Assembly (NCBI GenBank): GCA_011391635.1
Contig: JAABQD010000012.1
Location: 1-33,827 of the forward strand
DNA length: 33,827 nt
From: Sulfurimonas sp.
Lineage (GTDB): Bacteria > Campylobacterota > Campylobacteria > Campylobacterales > Sulfurimonadaceae
Direction: 5' to 3'
Positions 7,291-14,845 of the stretch are shown piece after piece. Position 1 is the first letter of the stretch. Each line of letters opens with the position of its first letter. Position numbers and translations under genes: made by a program. The notes beneath the pieces were generated by a model. It saw only the letters and a list, made by a program, of their open reading frames with translations. It was not told where the DNA came from and did not search any database.

Positions 7291-7316
7291 TTGGCATGTG
7301 GAAATCCACATGCCAA
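7291..7316 (+). terminator. Hairpin made of two inverted GGCATGTGGA copies
   Basis: TTGGCATGTGGA (7291-7302) and its exact complement (7305-7316) form a 12-bp stem starting 7 bp after the ferredoxin stop codon. A paired uptake-type motif placed as a terminator is common in Neisseria; a terminator role here is likely but the following DNA is A-rich rather than T-rich. Confidence 0.55.
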
Positions 7317-7348
7317 GACTTCCACATGCCAAAAAAATCCACATGCCA
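7293..7348. repeat. Cluster of four GGCATGTGGA motifs
   Basis: Exact copies lie at 7293-7302 (+), 7305-7314 (-), 7321-7330 (-) and 7339-7348 (-). The spacers are 2, 6 and 8 bp and are unrelated to each other, so this is not a CRISPR array. It is the densest concentration of the motif in the window and fills the gap between the ferredoxin gene and the rpoN promoter. Confidence 0.9.
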
Positions 7349-7420
7349 CATTTCCTAAAACAAATAGAAAATTGTATAAAAATAGAACAATTTTATGCAC
7401 ATTTAATACCATATAAAAAG

Positions 7421-7426
7421 TATAAT
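7421..7426 (+). promoter_or_regulatory. -10 box upstream of rpoN
   Basis: TATAAT lies 36 bp before the rpoN start codon in a very AT-rich stretch, fitting a housekeeping promoter. No GG-N10-GC site is seen here. Confidence 0.45.
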
Positions 7427-7462
7427 TTTTCTATAAATATTCTATATTAAAAAGAAAAAGCC

Positions 7463-8731
7463 ATGAAACAAAATTTTAATTTTAAACAAAAACAACTTCC
7501 TAGGCTCTCTATGCAGGCTTGGTTGCCACTTTTACAATGTTCATTAAGTGACCTTGAGAAGCATATACAGGTCATCACAAATGAAAACCCTTGTTTAGAA
7601 ATGAAATCTGGTTTTGAAATTTCTGAGGGTTCATCTGAAAAGTCACACTTTGCCTATTTGGAGTCGCAAAATCGTGTTTCTAACACTTCAAGCGATGATA
7701 TCGAGTGGATGAGCGTATCAAAAGAGTCACTCTATGAAAAGCTCGATTTTCAAATATCTGCACCACTGTTTCCAACACCAATATCACAAAAAATTGCAAA
7801 GCAGATTATTCTCTATATCAATGAAGAGGGCTATTTTGATGGCGATATCAATGAGATTGCAGAGCAAACAGGCACAGATGCACATAAAGTAGAGCAGATT
7901 CGCCAACGGTTTGCATACTTAGAGCCTTCGGGAGTAGGTGCAGTGGATTATAAAGAGTCCTTTTTATTCCAACTCAATGACTACACGCTTGATGATGAGC
8001 TAAGTATTTTGATGAGTGCATTGATAATTCAGTTTGAAAAAATAGAAAAGTTTATGAACCACCCTAGGATGCATGATGCAAAAGAGGTACTCAAGCACCT
8101 CAAAAACCCTCCAGCTATTGCATATATGCAAGAGGAGCAACAGATTTTGCCTGACATGTTTATAGAGTATAAAAACAATGATTTTACTATCAAAATCAAC
8201 CACGATTTTTATCCTGATTTGATGGTAAATCAGATTGATAAATATGACAACTTTGCAAAACAGAAGTTTAAAGAGGCGAGGGAGCTTGTCAAACTCCTCG
8301 ATTTGCGAAAAGCGACACTTTACAACATTGGAATAGTTCTTATCGAAAAGCAGTACACATTTTTTATGGGAGGAGAGCTTAAACCGCTCAGACTCCAAGA
8401 TGTAGCGGATGAATTGGGATTTAATGAGTCCACAATTTCAAGAGCTATCAGCGATAAATATTTAGAGTGTGAGCATGGAGTGTTTGCGTTTAAAGATTTT
8501 TTTTCAAACTCTATCGGAGAGACTTCAACTTCTGAGATTAAAAACTTTATGCAAAGGTTAGTGCAAAGTGAAGACAAAAACAAACCTTTGAGTGATAAAG
8601 ATTTACACGAAAAAATAGAAGAGAGATTTGGTCTAAAAATGGTGCGTCGCTCTATTGCAAAATACAGACAAGAACTTGACATCCCACCATTTAAAGAGAG
8701 AGGATTTTTGTATAAACTCTCTATGTTATAG
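7463..8731 (+). CDS. rpoN: RNA polymerase sigma-54 factor
   Basis: RpoN directs core polymerase to -24/-12 promoters and needs an AAA activator such as NifA or FlgR to open them. The 422-residue protein has the glutamine-containing activator region at the N-terminus (L-S-M-Q-A-W-L-P-L-L-Q-C, ending N-E-N-P-C-L-E), the core-binding middle, a helix-turn-helix with D-E-L-G-F-N-E-S-T-I-S-R-A-I-S, and the RpoN box V-R-R-S-I-A-K-Y-R-Q at 394-403, where the usual form is A-R-R-T-V-A-K-Y-R. In Campylobacterota rpoN mainly serves flagellar genes; its place beside the nif run suggests control of nitrogen fixation, possibly as a second copy, which the window cannot show. Confidence 0.95.
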   Translation: MKQNFNFKQKQLPRLSMQAWLPLLQCSLSDLEKHIQVITNENPCLEMKSGFEISEGSSEKSHFAYLESQNRVSNTSSDDIEWMSVSKESLYEKLDFQISAPLFPTPISQKIAKQIILYINEEGYFDGDINEIAEQTGTDAHKVEQIRQRFAYLEPSGVGAVDYKESFLFQLNDYTLDDELSILMSALIIQFEKIEKFMNHPRMHDAKEVLKHLKNPPAIAYMQEEQQILPDMFIEYKNNDFTIKINHDFYPDLMVNQIDKYDNFAKQKFKEARELVKLLDLRKATLYNIGIVLIEKQYTFFMGGELKPLRLQDVADELGFNESTISRAISDKYLECEHGVFAFKDFFSNSIGETSTSEIKNFMQRLVQSEDKNKPLSDKDLHEKIEERFGLKMVRRSIAKYRQELDIPPFKERGFLYKLSML

Positions 8732-8740
8732 CACTTTATA

Positions 8741-8782
8741 AAATGCAAATTTACAACCAGTAAAGTTGTTTTATTTGCATTT
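8741..8782 (+). terminator. Long stem-loop after rpoN
   Basis: AAATGCAAAT (8741-8750) pairs with ATTTGCATTT (8773-8782), and ACAAC (8753-8757) pairs inside it with GTTGT (8765-8769). It begins 9 bp after the rpoN stop codon. No clear T tract follows. Confidence 0.5.
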
Positions 8783-8803
8783 CCAAGTCTTTCATACAAG
8801 AGT

Positions 8804-8830
8804 TTAAATCCCGTAAAACAGGGCATTTAA
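8804..8830 (+). other. Second stem-loop after rpoN
   Basis: TTAAATCCC pairs with GGG-C-ATTTAA with one bulged base around an 8-base loop. Together with the preceding hairpin it occupies most of the 217-bp gap before yaeQ; the rest holds the yaeQ promoter and no reading frame I can support. Confidence 0.35.
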
Positions 8831-8913
8831 TAGAATCATTTTTCAAGAGAATTTACATTATGTTAACCAAATAGTATGATAAATTTCTCTTTCATGTAAA
8901 ATGATATCTACGC

Positions 8914-8919
8914 TATAAT
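8914..8919 (+). promoter_or_regulatory. -10 box for yaeQ
   Basis: TATAAT lies 30 bp before the ATG, with AGAAGGA as ribosome binding site between them and T-rich DNA upstream in place of a -35 box. Confidence 0.55.
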
Positions 8920-8948
8920 CCTCCTCATTATAAAAAGAAGGAAAAAAT

Positions 8949-9476
8949 ATGGCTGTTAAAGCAACTATTTACAAAGCTTTACTTAATATTGCAAACATGG
9001 ACTCACATTACTATGCTGAGCATAATCTAACCTTAGCAAAACACCCCTCAGAAAATGATCTTCGCTTGATGGTTCGTTTAATAGCATTTATATTGAATGC
9101 AGATGAAACTTTACAATTTTGCAAAGGAATTTCACAAGATGATGAGCCAGACTTGTGGAAAAAAGCACTTGATGGAGAGATAACACTATGGATAGATTTA
9201 GGTCAGCCAGATGAAAAACGCATCAGAAAGGCATGTGGACGCTCCCAAAAAGTTATTATTTACACGTATCAAGAAGGAAGTGCCTCAGCTTGGTGGAAAA
9301 GTATGGAAAATTCACTCAAGCGTTTTAAAAACCTCTCTGTTATTCATCTTGACATACAAGGAGAGATAGAGGCGTTTGCAGAGCGAACTATCTCTTTACA
9401 GTGCAATATCAGTGATGGTGAGTTACATATGATTAGCGATGAAAAAAGCGTAGTGATACGAGAAGAAAAATACTAA
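8949..9476 (+). CDS. YaeQ family protein
   Basis: The 175-residue product matches the YaeQ family, whose members have a PD-(D/E)XK nuclease-like fold but no established reaction; an effect on antitermination has been reported for the enterobacterial protein. Family stretches are M-A-V-K-A-T-I-Y-K-A at the N-terminus, A-K-H-P-S-E-N-D-L-R-L-M-V-R-L, D-E-P-D-L-W and W-I-D-L-G-Q-P-D-E-K-R-I-R-K-A. The nuclease-like acidic residues are D89 and E95 or neighbours in that last stretch. It has its own promoter and is followed by a small unknown gene after 17 bp. A copy of the dispersed 10-mer encodes A-C-G. Confidence 0.88.
   Translation: MAVKATIYKALLNIANMDSHYYAEHNLTLAKHPSENDLRLMVRLIAFILNADETLQFCKGISQDDEPDLWKKALDGEITLWIDLGQPDEKRIRKACGRSQKVIIYTYQEGSASAWWKSMENSLKRFKNLSVIHLDIQGEIEAFAERTISLQCNISDGELHMISDEKSVVIREEKY
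9230..9239 (+). repeat. GGCATGTGGA motif in yaeQ
   Basis: It encodes A-C-G within K-A-C-G-R, next to the conserved D-E-K-R-I-R-K stretch. Confidence 0.85.
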
Positions 9477-9493
9477 GCAGTATGGAGTGAATC

Positions 9494-9706
9494 ATGCAGA
9501 CTAGAAAAGAAAAATTGATAGAAGATATACAAAATCTTTTAAATAGCTATAGAGGTGTGAATCCAACCTTTATTAATCCAGATTTACTAGAATTTATGGA
9601 TGAAGATACACTGATAAGTATAATTGACTCTCTTCTACTCCAAAAAGAAGAAAATAAAGAATCAGACTTAGAATGGCTTGAAAAGTTTAAAAAAATTGAG
9701 AAATAA
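9494..9706 (+). CDS. Small acidic hypothetical protein
   Basis: I do not recognise this 70-residue protein. It is helical and charged, with L-L-E-F-M-D-E-D-T-L-I-S-I-I-D-S-L-L in the middle and no cysteine, signal peptide or membrane segment. The start is ATG at 9494 with GGAGTGA shortly before it. It follows yaeQ by 17 bp and may be co-transcribed with it. The length and helix pattern would fit a small regulator or partner protein, but nothing in the sequence says which. Confidence 0.6.
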   Translation: MQTRKEKLIEDIQNLLNSYRGVNPTFINPDLLEFMDEDTLISIIDSLLLQKEENKESDLEWLEKFKKIEK

Positions 9707-9759
9707 GTGTTTTTTGCCGTGATGTTTATTAATGTTATGTCATTTTTATTAAAAACAAT

Positions 9760-9765
9760 GTATAA
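9760..9765 (+). promoter_or_regulatory. -10 box for the response regulator
   Basis: TATAAT lies 30 bp before the chosen ATG at 9795. Because it overlaps the upstream ATG at 9765, that earlier start cannot be used from this promoter. Confidence 0.5.
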
Positions 9766-9794
9766 TGTTAATAATTAAACACAAGGAATTAGAA

Positions 9795-10340
9795 ATGCAA
9801 AATGTAGATTTGGTGCAGTTGACAGGTGAAACTAAAAAATTGACAGCAATGGTAGTAGAAGATGAGAAAGTTACAAATGAGCTTTTGAGTTCTGCTTTTA
9901 AAAATTTCTTTTCAAAAGTTGATTCTTGCTTCAATGGAGATGAGGCTTTAGAAATTTACAATAAAATACAACCTGATATCGTTTTTGTTGACATTATCAT
10001 GACTGGCATGGATGGTATTGAACTTTCTCGTAGAATTCGTCAAATCAACCCTTCTCAAATTATTATTATCATCTCTGCAAGTAATGATATTGAAAAAATT
10101 TCTGAGTCTATTGAAGTTGGTGTCAACAGTTTTATTCAAAAACCAATAGATACTAAAAAAATCATTGATTTACTTATTAGCATTGTAGCTCTGATAGCTA
10201 AAAAGAAAAAAATTGAAACAAAAACATTTTCAATCTCTCTTCCATTAGATATTTATGAAGTTGTCAACGACAGTGCAAAAGCTGAGAGTATTTCAAAAAA
10301 TGCAATCATTATTCGTGCACTTCGTAGTTTTTTTGAATAA
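9795..10340 (+). CDS. Response regulator with ribbon-helix-helix output domain
   Basis: The 181-residue protein joins a receiver domain (about 15-130) to a C-terminal ribbon-helix-helix segment (about 143-180). Receiver residues are E22 and D23, the phosphate acceptor D66 in V-F-V-D-I-I-M-T-G-M-D-G, S94 and K116 in Q-K-P, all intact. The tail T-F-S-I-S-L-P-L-D-I-Y-E-V-V followed by S-K-N-A-I-I-I-R-A-L-R-S-F-F has the strand-helix-helix pattern of CopG/Arc-type DNA-binding domains, an unusual output for a response regulator. AAGGA at 9783-9787 selects the ATG at 9795. No histidine kinase is adjacent, so its partner is unknown. Confidence 0.8.
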   Translation: MQNVDLVQLTGETKKLTAMVVEDEKVTNELLSSAFKNFFSKVDSCFNGDEALEIYNKIQPDIVFVDIIMTGMDGIELSRRIRQINPSQIIIIISASNDIEKISESIEVGVNSFIQKPIDTKKIIDLLISIVALIAKKKKIETKTFSISLPLDIYEVVNDSAKAESISKNAIIIRALRSFFE

Positions 10341-10354
10341 AAAATAGTATAAGA

Positions 10355-10411
10355 TTTCCTGAGTTTAATAAATTATTAAGAAATAAATCTATATAATTTC
10401 GGCTCAGGAAA
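10355..10411. promoter_or_regulatory. Inverted repeat flanking the tRNA-Glu promoter
   Basis: TTTCCTGAG (10355-10363) and CTCAGGAAA (10403-10411) are exact inverted copies 39 bp apart. The -10 box TATAAT at 10392-10397 lies between them. It could be an operator, or a long-loop hairpin ending the upstream regulator transcript. Confidence 0.35.
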
Positions 10412-10447
10412 ACAAGAAGAGTTTCTCTTTAAGTTTCTACTGAAAGT

Positions 10448-10522
10448 GGCCCCATCGTCTAGCGGTCAGGATCCATGGTTTTCATCCATGTTACAGGAGT
10501 TCAATTCTCCTTGGGGTCACCA
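10448..10522 (+). tRNA. tRNA-Glu (anticodon TTC)
   Basis: The 75-base gene folds as a full cloverleaf. The acceptor arm GGCCCCA pairs with TGGGGTC, the anticodon stem CATGG pairs with CCATG around the loop TTTTCAT with anticodon TTC, and the T arm reads AGGAG-TTCAATT-CTCCT. CCA is encoded. gltX, the enzyme that charges it, begins 86 bp downstream on the same strand. Confidence 0.95.
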
Positions 10523-10608
10523 CTTCTTCTTCAAAAATAAAATCAAACAAAGAACTTTCTTAGCTAAAACTCGATAAAATCCCACAAAAATAATTTTTAG
10601 GATTTTTA

Positions 10609-11907
10609 ATGTTAAGATTTGCACCTAGCCCTACTGGTGATATGCATATAGGAAACCTCCGTGTTGCTATATTCAACTATATTGTTTCAAAACAAAGAAA
10701 CGAAGATTTACTTGTAAGAATCGAAGATACAGACAAAGAGAGAAATATCGAAGGTAAAGATAAAGAGATATTAGAAATTTTGGCTCTTTTTGGTATTGAA
10801 TATTCTCAAGTTATTTATCAAAGTCAAAATTTACACTTTCACTCTGCTATGGCACTCCAACTTTTACATAATAAAAAAGCTTTTAGTTGTTTTTGTTCTT
10901 CCGAATGGCTTGAAAAGAAACGAGAAGAAGCAAAAGCAAACAAAATTGCTTACAGATATGACGATGCTTGTGCTTCTCTCCCTGCTGAGCTTGTTATAGA
11001 CAATATGAACCCTTTTACAATCAGAATCAAAAAACCTGAAAATACTATAGTTATCAAAGACCACATCAAAGGTGAAATCAGTTTTGAACCAAATGAAGTG
11101 GATAGTTTTATCATCATGAGACAAGATAAAACACCTACATATAACTTTGCATGTGCTGTAGATGATATGCTTGGGGATATATCACTTATTATTCGTGGTG
11201 AAGACCATATGAGCAATACGCCAAAGCAGGATTTAATCCGAACTTCTCTTGGCTATGACAAAAAAATAGAGTATGCACATCTTCCAATCATTCTCAATGA
11301 TGATGGTAAAAAGATGAGTAAAAGAGATGATGCTTCAAGCGTTAAATGGCTACTTGAAGAGGGTTTTTTGCCCTCTGCTATAGCAAATTATCTCATACTT
11401 ATTGGAAATAAACCTCCCTGTGAAATTTTTTCTATGCAAGAGGCTATAAAATGGTTCAATTTGGACAATATATCCAAGTCCCCTGCTCGTTTTGATATGG
11501 ATAAATTACGATTTATTAATCGTGAACACCTTAAAAATTTAGATGCAAAAGAGCTTTCAAGATATGTAGGTTTTGCAGATGAAGAGATAGGAGAACTTGC
11601 AAGAATTTATCTCGAAGAATCAGGCACAACAAAAGAGCTACGAACAAAAATAGCACCTATATTTGCTCCAAAAGTAATTCCAGAGGAGTTCCAAGAACAA
11701 GCAGAAATTATGAGTCAAACTATCAAAAATGCACCCTATTTCGATGAATACGAAGATTTTAAAAATTATATTATGAATGAATCAGGGCTTAAAGGCAAAA
11801 ACTTTTTTAAACCACTTCGTCTTCTACTCACAGGAGCAGAACATGGTCCAGATGTCGCAGAAATCTATAAATATCTTAAAAATTATATAGGTGGGATTGT
11901 AAAATGA
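10609..11907 (+). CDS. gltX: Glutamyl-tRNA synthetase
   Basis: This class I synthetase charges tRNA with glutamate. The 432-residue protein has the HIGH-type motif in [11 protein letters not shown] (HIG at 13-15) and K-M-S-K-R at 235-239, plus C94, C96 and C121 that resemble the zinc site of bacterial enzymes. Campylobacterota usually carry two gltX genes, one charging tRNA-Glu and one misacylating tRNA-Gln for GatCAB; the sequence alone does not tell me which this is, though the nearby tRNA-Glu favours the first. AGGATTTTTA precedes the ATG. The stop codon overlaps the next gene by 4 bp. Confidence 0.95.
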   Translation: MLRFAPSPTGDMHIGNLRVAIFNYIVSKQRNEDLLVRIEDTDKERNIEGKDKEILEILALFGIEYSQVIYQSQNLHFHSAMALQLLHNKKAFSCFCSSEWLEKKREEAKANKIAYRYDDACASLPAELVIDNMNPFTIRIKKPENTIVIKDHIKGEISFEPNEVDSFIIMRQDKTPTYNFACAVDDMLGDISLIIRGEDHMSNTPKQDLIRTSLGYDKKIEYAHLPIILNDDGKKMSKRDDASSVKWLLEEGFLPSAIANYLILIGNKPPCEIFSMQEAIKWFNLDNISKSPARFDMDKLRFINREHLKNLDAKELSRYVGFADEEIGELARIYLEESGTTKELRTKIAPIFAPKVIPEEFQEQAEIMSQTIKNAPYFDEYEDFKNYIMNESGLKGKNFFKPLRLLLTGAEHGPDVAEIYKYLKNYIGGIVK

Positions 11908-12191
11908 GTGTAATTATAGAGATAATTCAAGGTTTAGGTGGACTTTTTTTAACTTTAGTAAATGTCTATATTTGGGCTATTATCATAACAGCACTGCTTA
12001 GTTTTGTTAACCCAGACCCTTATAATCCGATTGTACAGTTTTTGCACAGAGTCACACAACCAGCTTACTCTTTTGTAAAAAGATATGTGCAAACGCATTT
12101 TAATGGCATAGACTTTGCACCTCTGATTATTGTTATTGGACTTGAAGTTTTCATTGTTTTATTTCACGCACTCTTAAATTCTTTAAATTAG
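11904..12191 (+). CDS. YggT family membrane protein
   Basis: A 95-residue inner-membrane protein with two hydrophobic segments, about residues 11-34 and 71-92. The intervening [20 protein letters not shown] is the YggT signature. The biochemical role is not settled; links to osmotic stress and cell division or envelope assembly have been proposed in other bacteria. It overlaps gltX by ATGA and precedes slt by 5 bp, an order shared with Campylobacter. Confidence 0.9.
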   Translation: MSVIIEIIQGLGGLFLTLVNVYIWAIIITALLSFVNPDPYNPIVQFLHRVTQPAYSFVKRYVQTHFNGIDFAPLIIVIGLEVFIVLFHALLNSLN

Positions 12192-12196
12192 TTCGT

Positions 12197-13828
12197 ATGC
12201 TTAAAGCTAGTATCGTTTTATCACTTATTTTGGCATGTGGACATGCTGAAATAACTCTCCAAGAGATTAATTCCAAACCACCCAGTCGTATGAAAAATTT
12301 TATGATATGGCAATTTCTAAAACAAGACATTACACCCCAAGAAGCGGATAAAGCCTATGCTCAAGTGTATGGAAAAAATAATTACCTTCTGAGTATCTAT
12401 CTAAAAAAATCAATTACACCCGAAGTTCAAAGAACTATTGATTGTCAAAATAGAAAAGATTTACTTGCAATACAAGAGAAAGATTGTTTGGATCTTGCCA
12501 TAGACCCATACAAAACTTTAGCACTCAGCAAAGCACAAAGAGTTGACTTGGCAAAAAGAATTGATTCTAAGCCAATGCAAGAGTTGTTAAAGATTCAAAA
12601 TGAACCCTACTCCACAGAGGCTTATACGGCATACGATGCCGATATAATTCTTACTTTATTTATTAGCACACCACAAAAGCATCGAAGAGAACATCTCAAT
12701 TTGGATTTAAACAGTTCATTTTTAAATGCCATCACAACGCCACAGACATCTTCTATCAAGCTTACTTCCTTTATCAAAATCATTCTCAATGATGATAAAC
12801 TTGATAAGCTCCAAAACTCCATTACCAAGCTCAACCCAGAGCGTATGGATTCTGCAAACAATTTTTTATTAGGGATGCATTATTTACAATTATCCAATAA
12901 TGAGAAAGCATTGAAACATTTTGAATGGTCAAAAAGAAATGCGAAAGAGCAATCAGAAGCAGATAAAGCTACTTTTTGGCTCTATCAAATTACAAAAAAT
13001 AAAAAACATTTAACACACCTTGCTTCAAGTACAAATATCAATATCTATAGTCTTTATGGTGCGGATATGCTCAAGAAAGATATGAGTAATTATTTTACTT
13101 CTGTAAAAGTTGCTCATAGTGAGAATGAAAAAAATATAGAAGACCCTTTTGATTGGCTCAAAATTGTCAATGAGATTAAAGCTACCCCTAAAGAAAAGAT
13201 GTTTGAACTTGCTTTAAAATATAATCAAAAGAATATGATTGTTGTCCAATCCTATATTCTCGAAAAAGCGTATGAGATGAAAAAACATGCTTATTTAATG
13301 CCTTATGATGACTATTTGAGTGAAGTCTCGACGGATGATAAGGCTTTTGTTTACGCTCTTATGAAACAAGAGAGCAATTTTATCCCATCTGCTCTTTCTA
13401 ACTCTTTTGCTCTTGGTTTAATGCAAATTATGCCTTTTGTTACAGATGATTTGAGTAAACAAGTTGAAAATCCAATTACATCGTACAATGATATGTTTAC
13501 TCCAGAGTATAACATTGAGTATGCACTCAAACATTTAGAATGGATGAAAAAATCTCTCTACCATCCTCTTTTCACTGCATATGCCTATAATGGTGGGATG
13601 GGATTTTTGAAAAAACATCTTGCAACTGGTGCATTTAGCCAAGGAAAATATGAGCCATTTTTGAGCATGGAGATGATGCAAAATAGTGAAAGCAGAGAGT
13701 ATGGCAAAAAAGTTTTAGCAAACTATGTCATGTATAAAAAGATTTTAGGCGAAGATGTTTCTATTGTTGCTCTACTGGATACACTAACACAGCCGAAGAA
13801 GACGGACCGCTTTCGAGTACAAGAGTAA
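12197..13828 (+). CDS. slt: Soluble lytic murein transglycosylase
   Basis: This exported enzyme cuts peptidoglycan glycan strands between MurNAc and GlcNAc, leaving 1,6-anhydro ends. The 543-residue protein starts with a signal peptide; I-L-A-C at 11-14 could be a lipobox, so it may be lipid-anchored. The long helical middle is followed by the catalytic domain: E392 in M-K-Q-E-S-N-F, then G-L-M-Q-I-M-P (407-413) and A-Y-N-G-G (463-467), the family 1 pattern. A copy of the dispersed 10-mer falls exactly on the codons of the signal-peptide end. The 3' end overlaps the convergent lipoprotein gene by 68 bp. Confidence 0.93.
   Translation: MLKASIVLSLILACGHAEITLQEINSKPPSRMKNFMIWQFLKQDITPQEADKAYAQVYGKNNYLLSIYLKKSITPEVQRTIDCQNRKDLLAIQEKDCLDLAIDPYKTLALSKAQRVDLAKRIDSKPMQELLKIQNEPYSTEAYTAYDADIILTLFISTPQKHRREHLNLDLNSSFLNAITTPQTSSIKLTSFIKIILNDDKLDKLQNSITKLNPERMDSANNFLLGMHYLQLSNNEKALKHFEWSKRNAKEQSEADKATFWLYQITKNKKHLTHLASSTNINIYSLYGADMLKKDMSNYFTSVKVAHSENEKNIEDPFDWLKIVNEIKATPKEKMFELALKYNQKNMIVVQSYILEKAYEMKKHAYLMPYDDYLSEVSTDDKAFVYALMKQESNFIPSALSNSFALGLMQIMPFVTDDLSKQVENPITSYNDMFTPEYNIEYALKHLEWMKKSLYHPLFTAYAYNGGMGFLKKHLATGAFSQGKYEPFLSMEMMQNSESREYGKKVLANYVMYKKILGEDVSIVALLDTLTQPKKTDRFRVQE
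12232..12241 (+). repeat. GGCATGTGGA motif in slt
   Basis: It encodes A-C-G at the end of the signal peptide of the transglycosylase. Confidence 0.85.
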
Positions 13829-14243
13829 GTGGTTCATTAAAATCTTTCGATTTTTGAGCATATTTTTGAAATGTTACAAGATAGTAACTACTCCATTCAC
13901 TCTCCACAGAAGCCAAATGTGAAAACTGATTGGCATGTGGAAGTTTTTCTATGATAAGTGGTAAATGCCCATTGAGCCAGATTTTAAAATTTTCTTTATC
14001 CTGTTTGAGATACAAAGATATATAGAACGATTCATGTTCGTACATAGTATCAGGATAGACTTCATTGAGATAGATTGCAGAAAAAATTCCATCTACTCTT
14101 TCGCCTGAGACTATTTTAGAGCTTTGAAGACTTGAAGCTGTAAGTTCTTGCTCCTCACTCATCTCAAATCTGCTAAAAGCTGTTTTATCGGCACATGCAC
14201 TCAAAAAAAGCACAATGACGAGTGATGTAAAGAAAATTTTCAT
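13761..14243 (-). CDS. Hypothetical lipoprotein
   Basis: The 160-residue product has a short basic start, a hydrophobic core and the lipobox L-S-A-C with C17, so it should be lipid-anchored after export. The mature part shows mixed strand-forming segments such as F-Y-I-S-L-Y-L-K and S-S-Y-Y-L-V-T-F-Q-K-Y but no catalytic motif I recognise. A lipoprotein gene holds the same place opposite slt in Campylobacter jejuni (Cj0842, from memory). Its 3' end runs 68 bp into the opposite strand of slt, an unusually long convergent overlap. GGATTGAGA lies before the ATG. Confidence 0.8.
   Translation of the reverse strand: MKIFFTSLVIVLFLSACADKTAFSRFEMSEEQELTASSLQSSKIVSGERVDGIFSAIYLNEVYPDTMYEHESFYISLYLKQDKENFKIWLNGHLPLIIEKLPHANQFSHLASVESEWSSYYLVTFQKYAQKSKDFNEPLTLVLESGPSSSAVLVYPVEQQ
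13932..13941 (+). repeat. GGCATGTGGA motif in the lipoprotein gene
   Basis: On the coding (minus) strand the complement encodes part of L-P-H-A-N. Confidence 0.85.
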
Positions 14244-14308
14244 CTCAATCCTTCGTGAATTATGCGAAGAATTATAGCTTATTAAACAACTTTTTAATGA
14301 TGCTTTTG

Positions 14309-14314
14309 TATAAT
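14309..14314 (+). promoter_or_regulatory. -10 box for mobB
   Basis: TATAAT lies only 15 bp before the chosen ATG at 14330, which implies a leader of roughly nine bases or a start further downstream. Confidence 0.45.
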
Positions 14315-14329
14315 CTATTAAATTTTAAA

Positions 14330-14845
14330 ATGAGATATACATTGAACAAAAGATTAGCTGTTGCCTTTACTGGACCATCCAATAGTGGCAAAACAACACT
14401 CATTCTAAAAGTAGCAAGAAAACTCATAAATGAGTACAATAAAGAAGTTGCTATCATTAAACACGACCCAAAAGATAAAGCAAGATTTGATGTCGCGGGA
14501 AAAGATAGCTATAAGTTTTCCGATACGGGTGCAGAAGTGATAGTCACTTCTCCAAATCGTACAACCTACTTTTCTCAAAAAAATAAAGATTTGGATGAGA
14601 TGATAAGACTTTTTGATACATTTGATATATTACTTGTTGAGGGGCTTAAAAATCTCCCATTACCAAGAATCAGTGTATTTAGAAACTCTATAGATAGTGA
14701 CTATTTCCCCTATATGAATGCTTTAGCAATAGATGAAAGTGTTGATATTAACAACTATGATATGCCAATTGGGGTAGATGTTTTAGATTTAAACTCTGCA
14801 GATGATGTGATATCGTGGATTTTAAAAAATGCAAAGGAAGTGTAA
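14330..14845 (+). CDS. mobB: Molybdopterin-guanine dinucleotide biosynthesis protein MobB
   Basis: MobB is a small GTP-binding protein that assists MobA in attaching GMP to molybdopterin. The P-loop is G-P-S-N-S-G-K-T-T at 15-23, followed by K-H-D-P-K-D-K-A-R-F-D and, further on, L-L-V-E-G-L-K, all typical. The frame is open from 14255, but the extra 25 residues are not family-like and a TATAAT box at 14309-14314 lies inside them, so ATG 14330 is used; a TTG at 14342 is also possible. It is followed directly by fbp, with no gap. A molybdenum cofactor gene is of use to molybdoenzymes such as nitrate reductase, not to the FeMo-cofactor itself. Confidence 0.85.
   Translation: MRYTLNKRLAVAFTGPSNSGKTTLILKVARKLINEYNKEVAIIKHDPKDKARFDVAGKDSYKFSDTGAEVIVTSPNRTTYFSQKNKDLDEMIRLFDTFDILLVEGLKNLPLPRISVFRNSIDSDYFPYMNALAIDESVDINNYDMPIGVDVLDLNSADDVISWILKNAKEV

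Noticed and set aside
7291..7348. Possible CRISPR array
   Set aside because: The repeated unit is only 10 bp, occurs in both directions, and the gaps are 2-8 bp. It is the dispersed motif, not a repeat-spacer array.
14255..14329. 25 extra residues at the start of MobB
   Set aside because: The stretch is not family-like and contains the probable -10 box, so it is unlikely to be translated.
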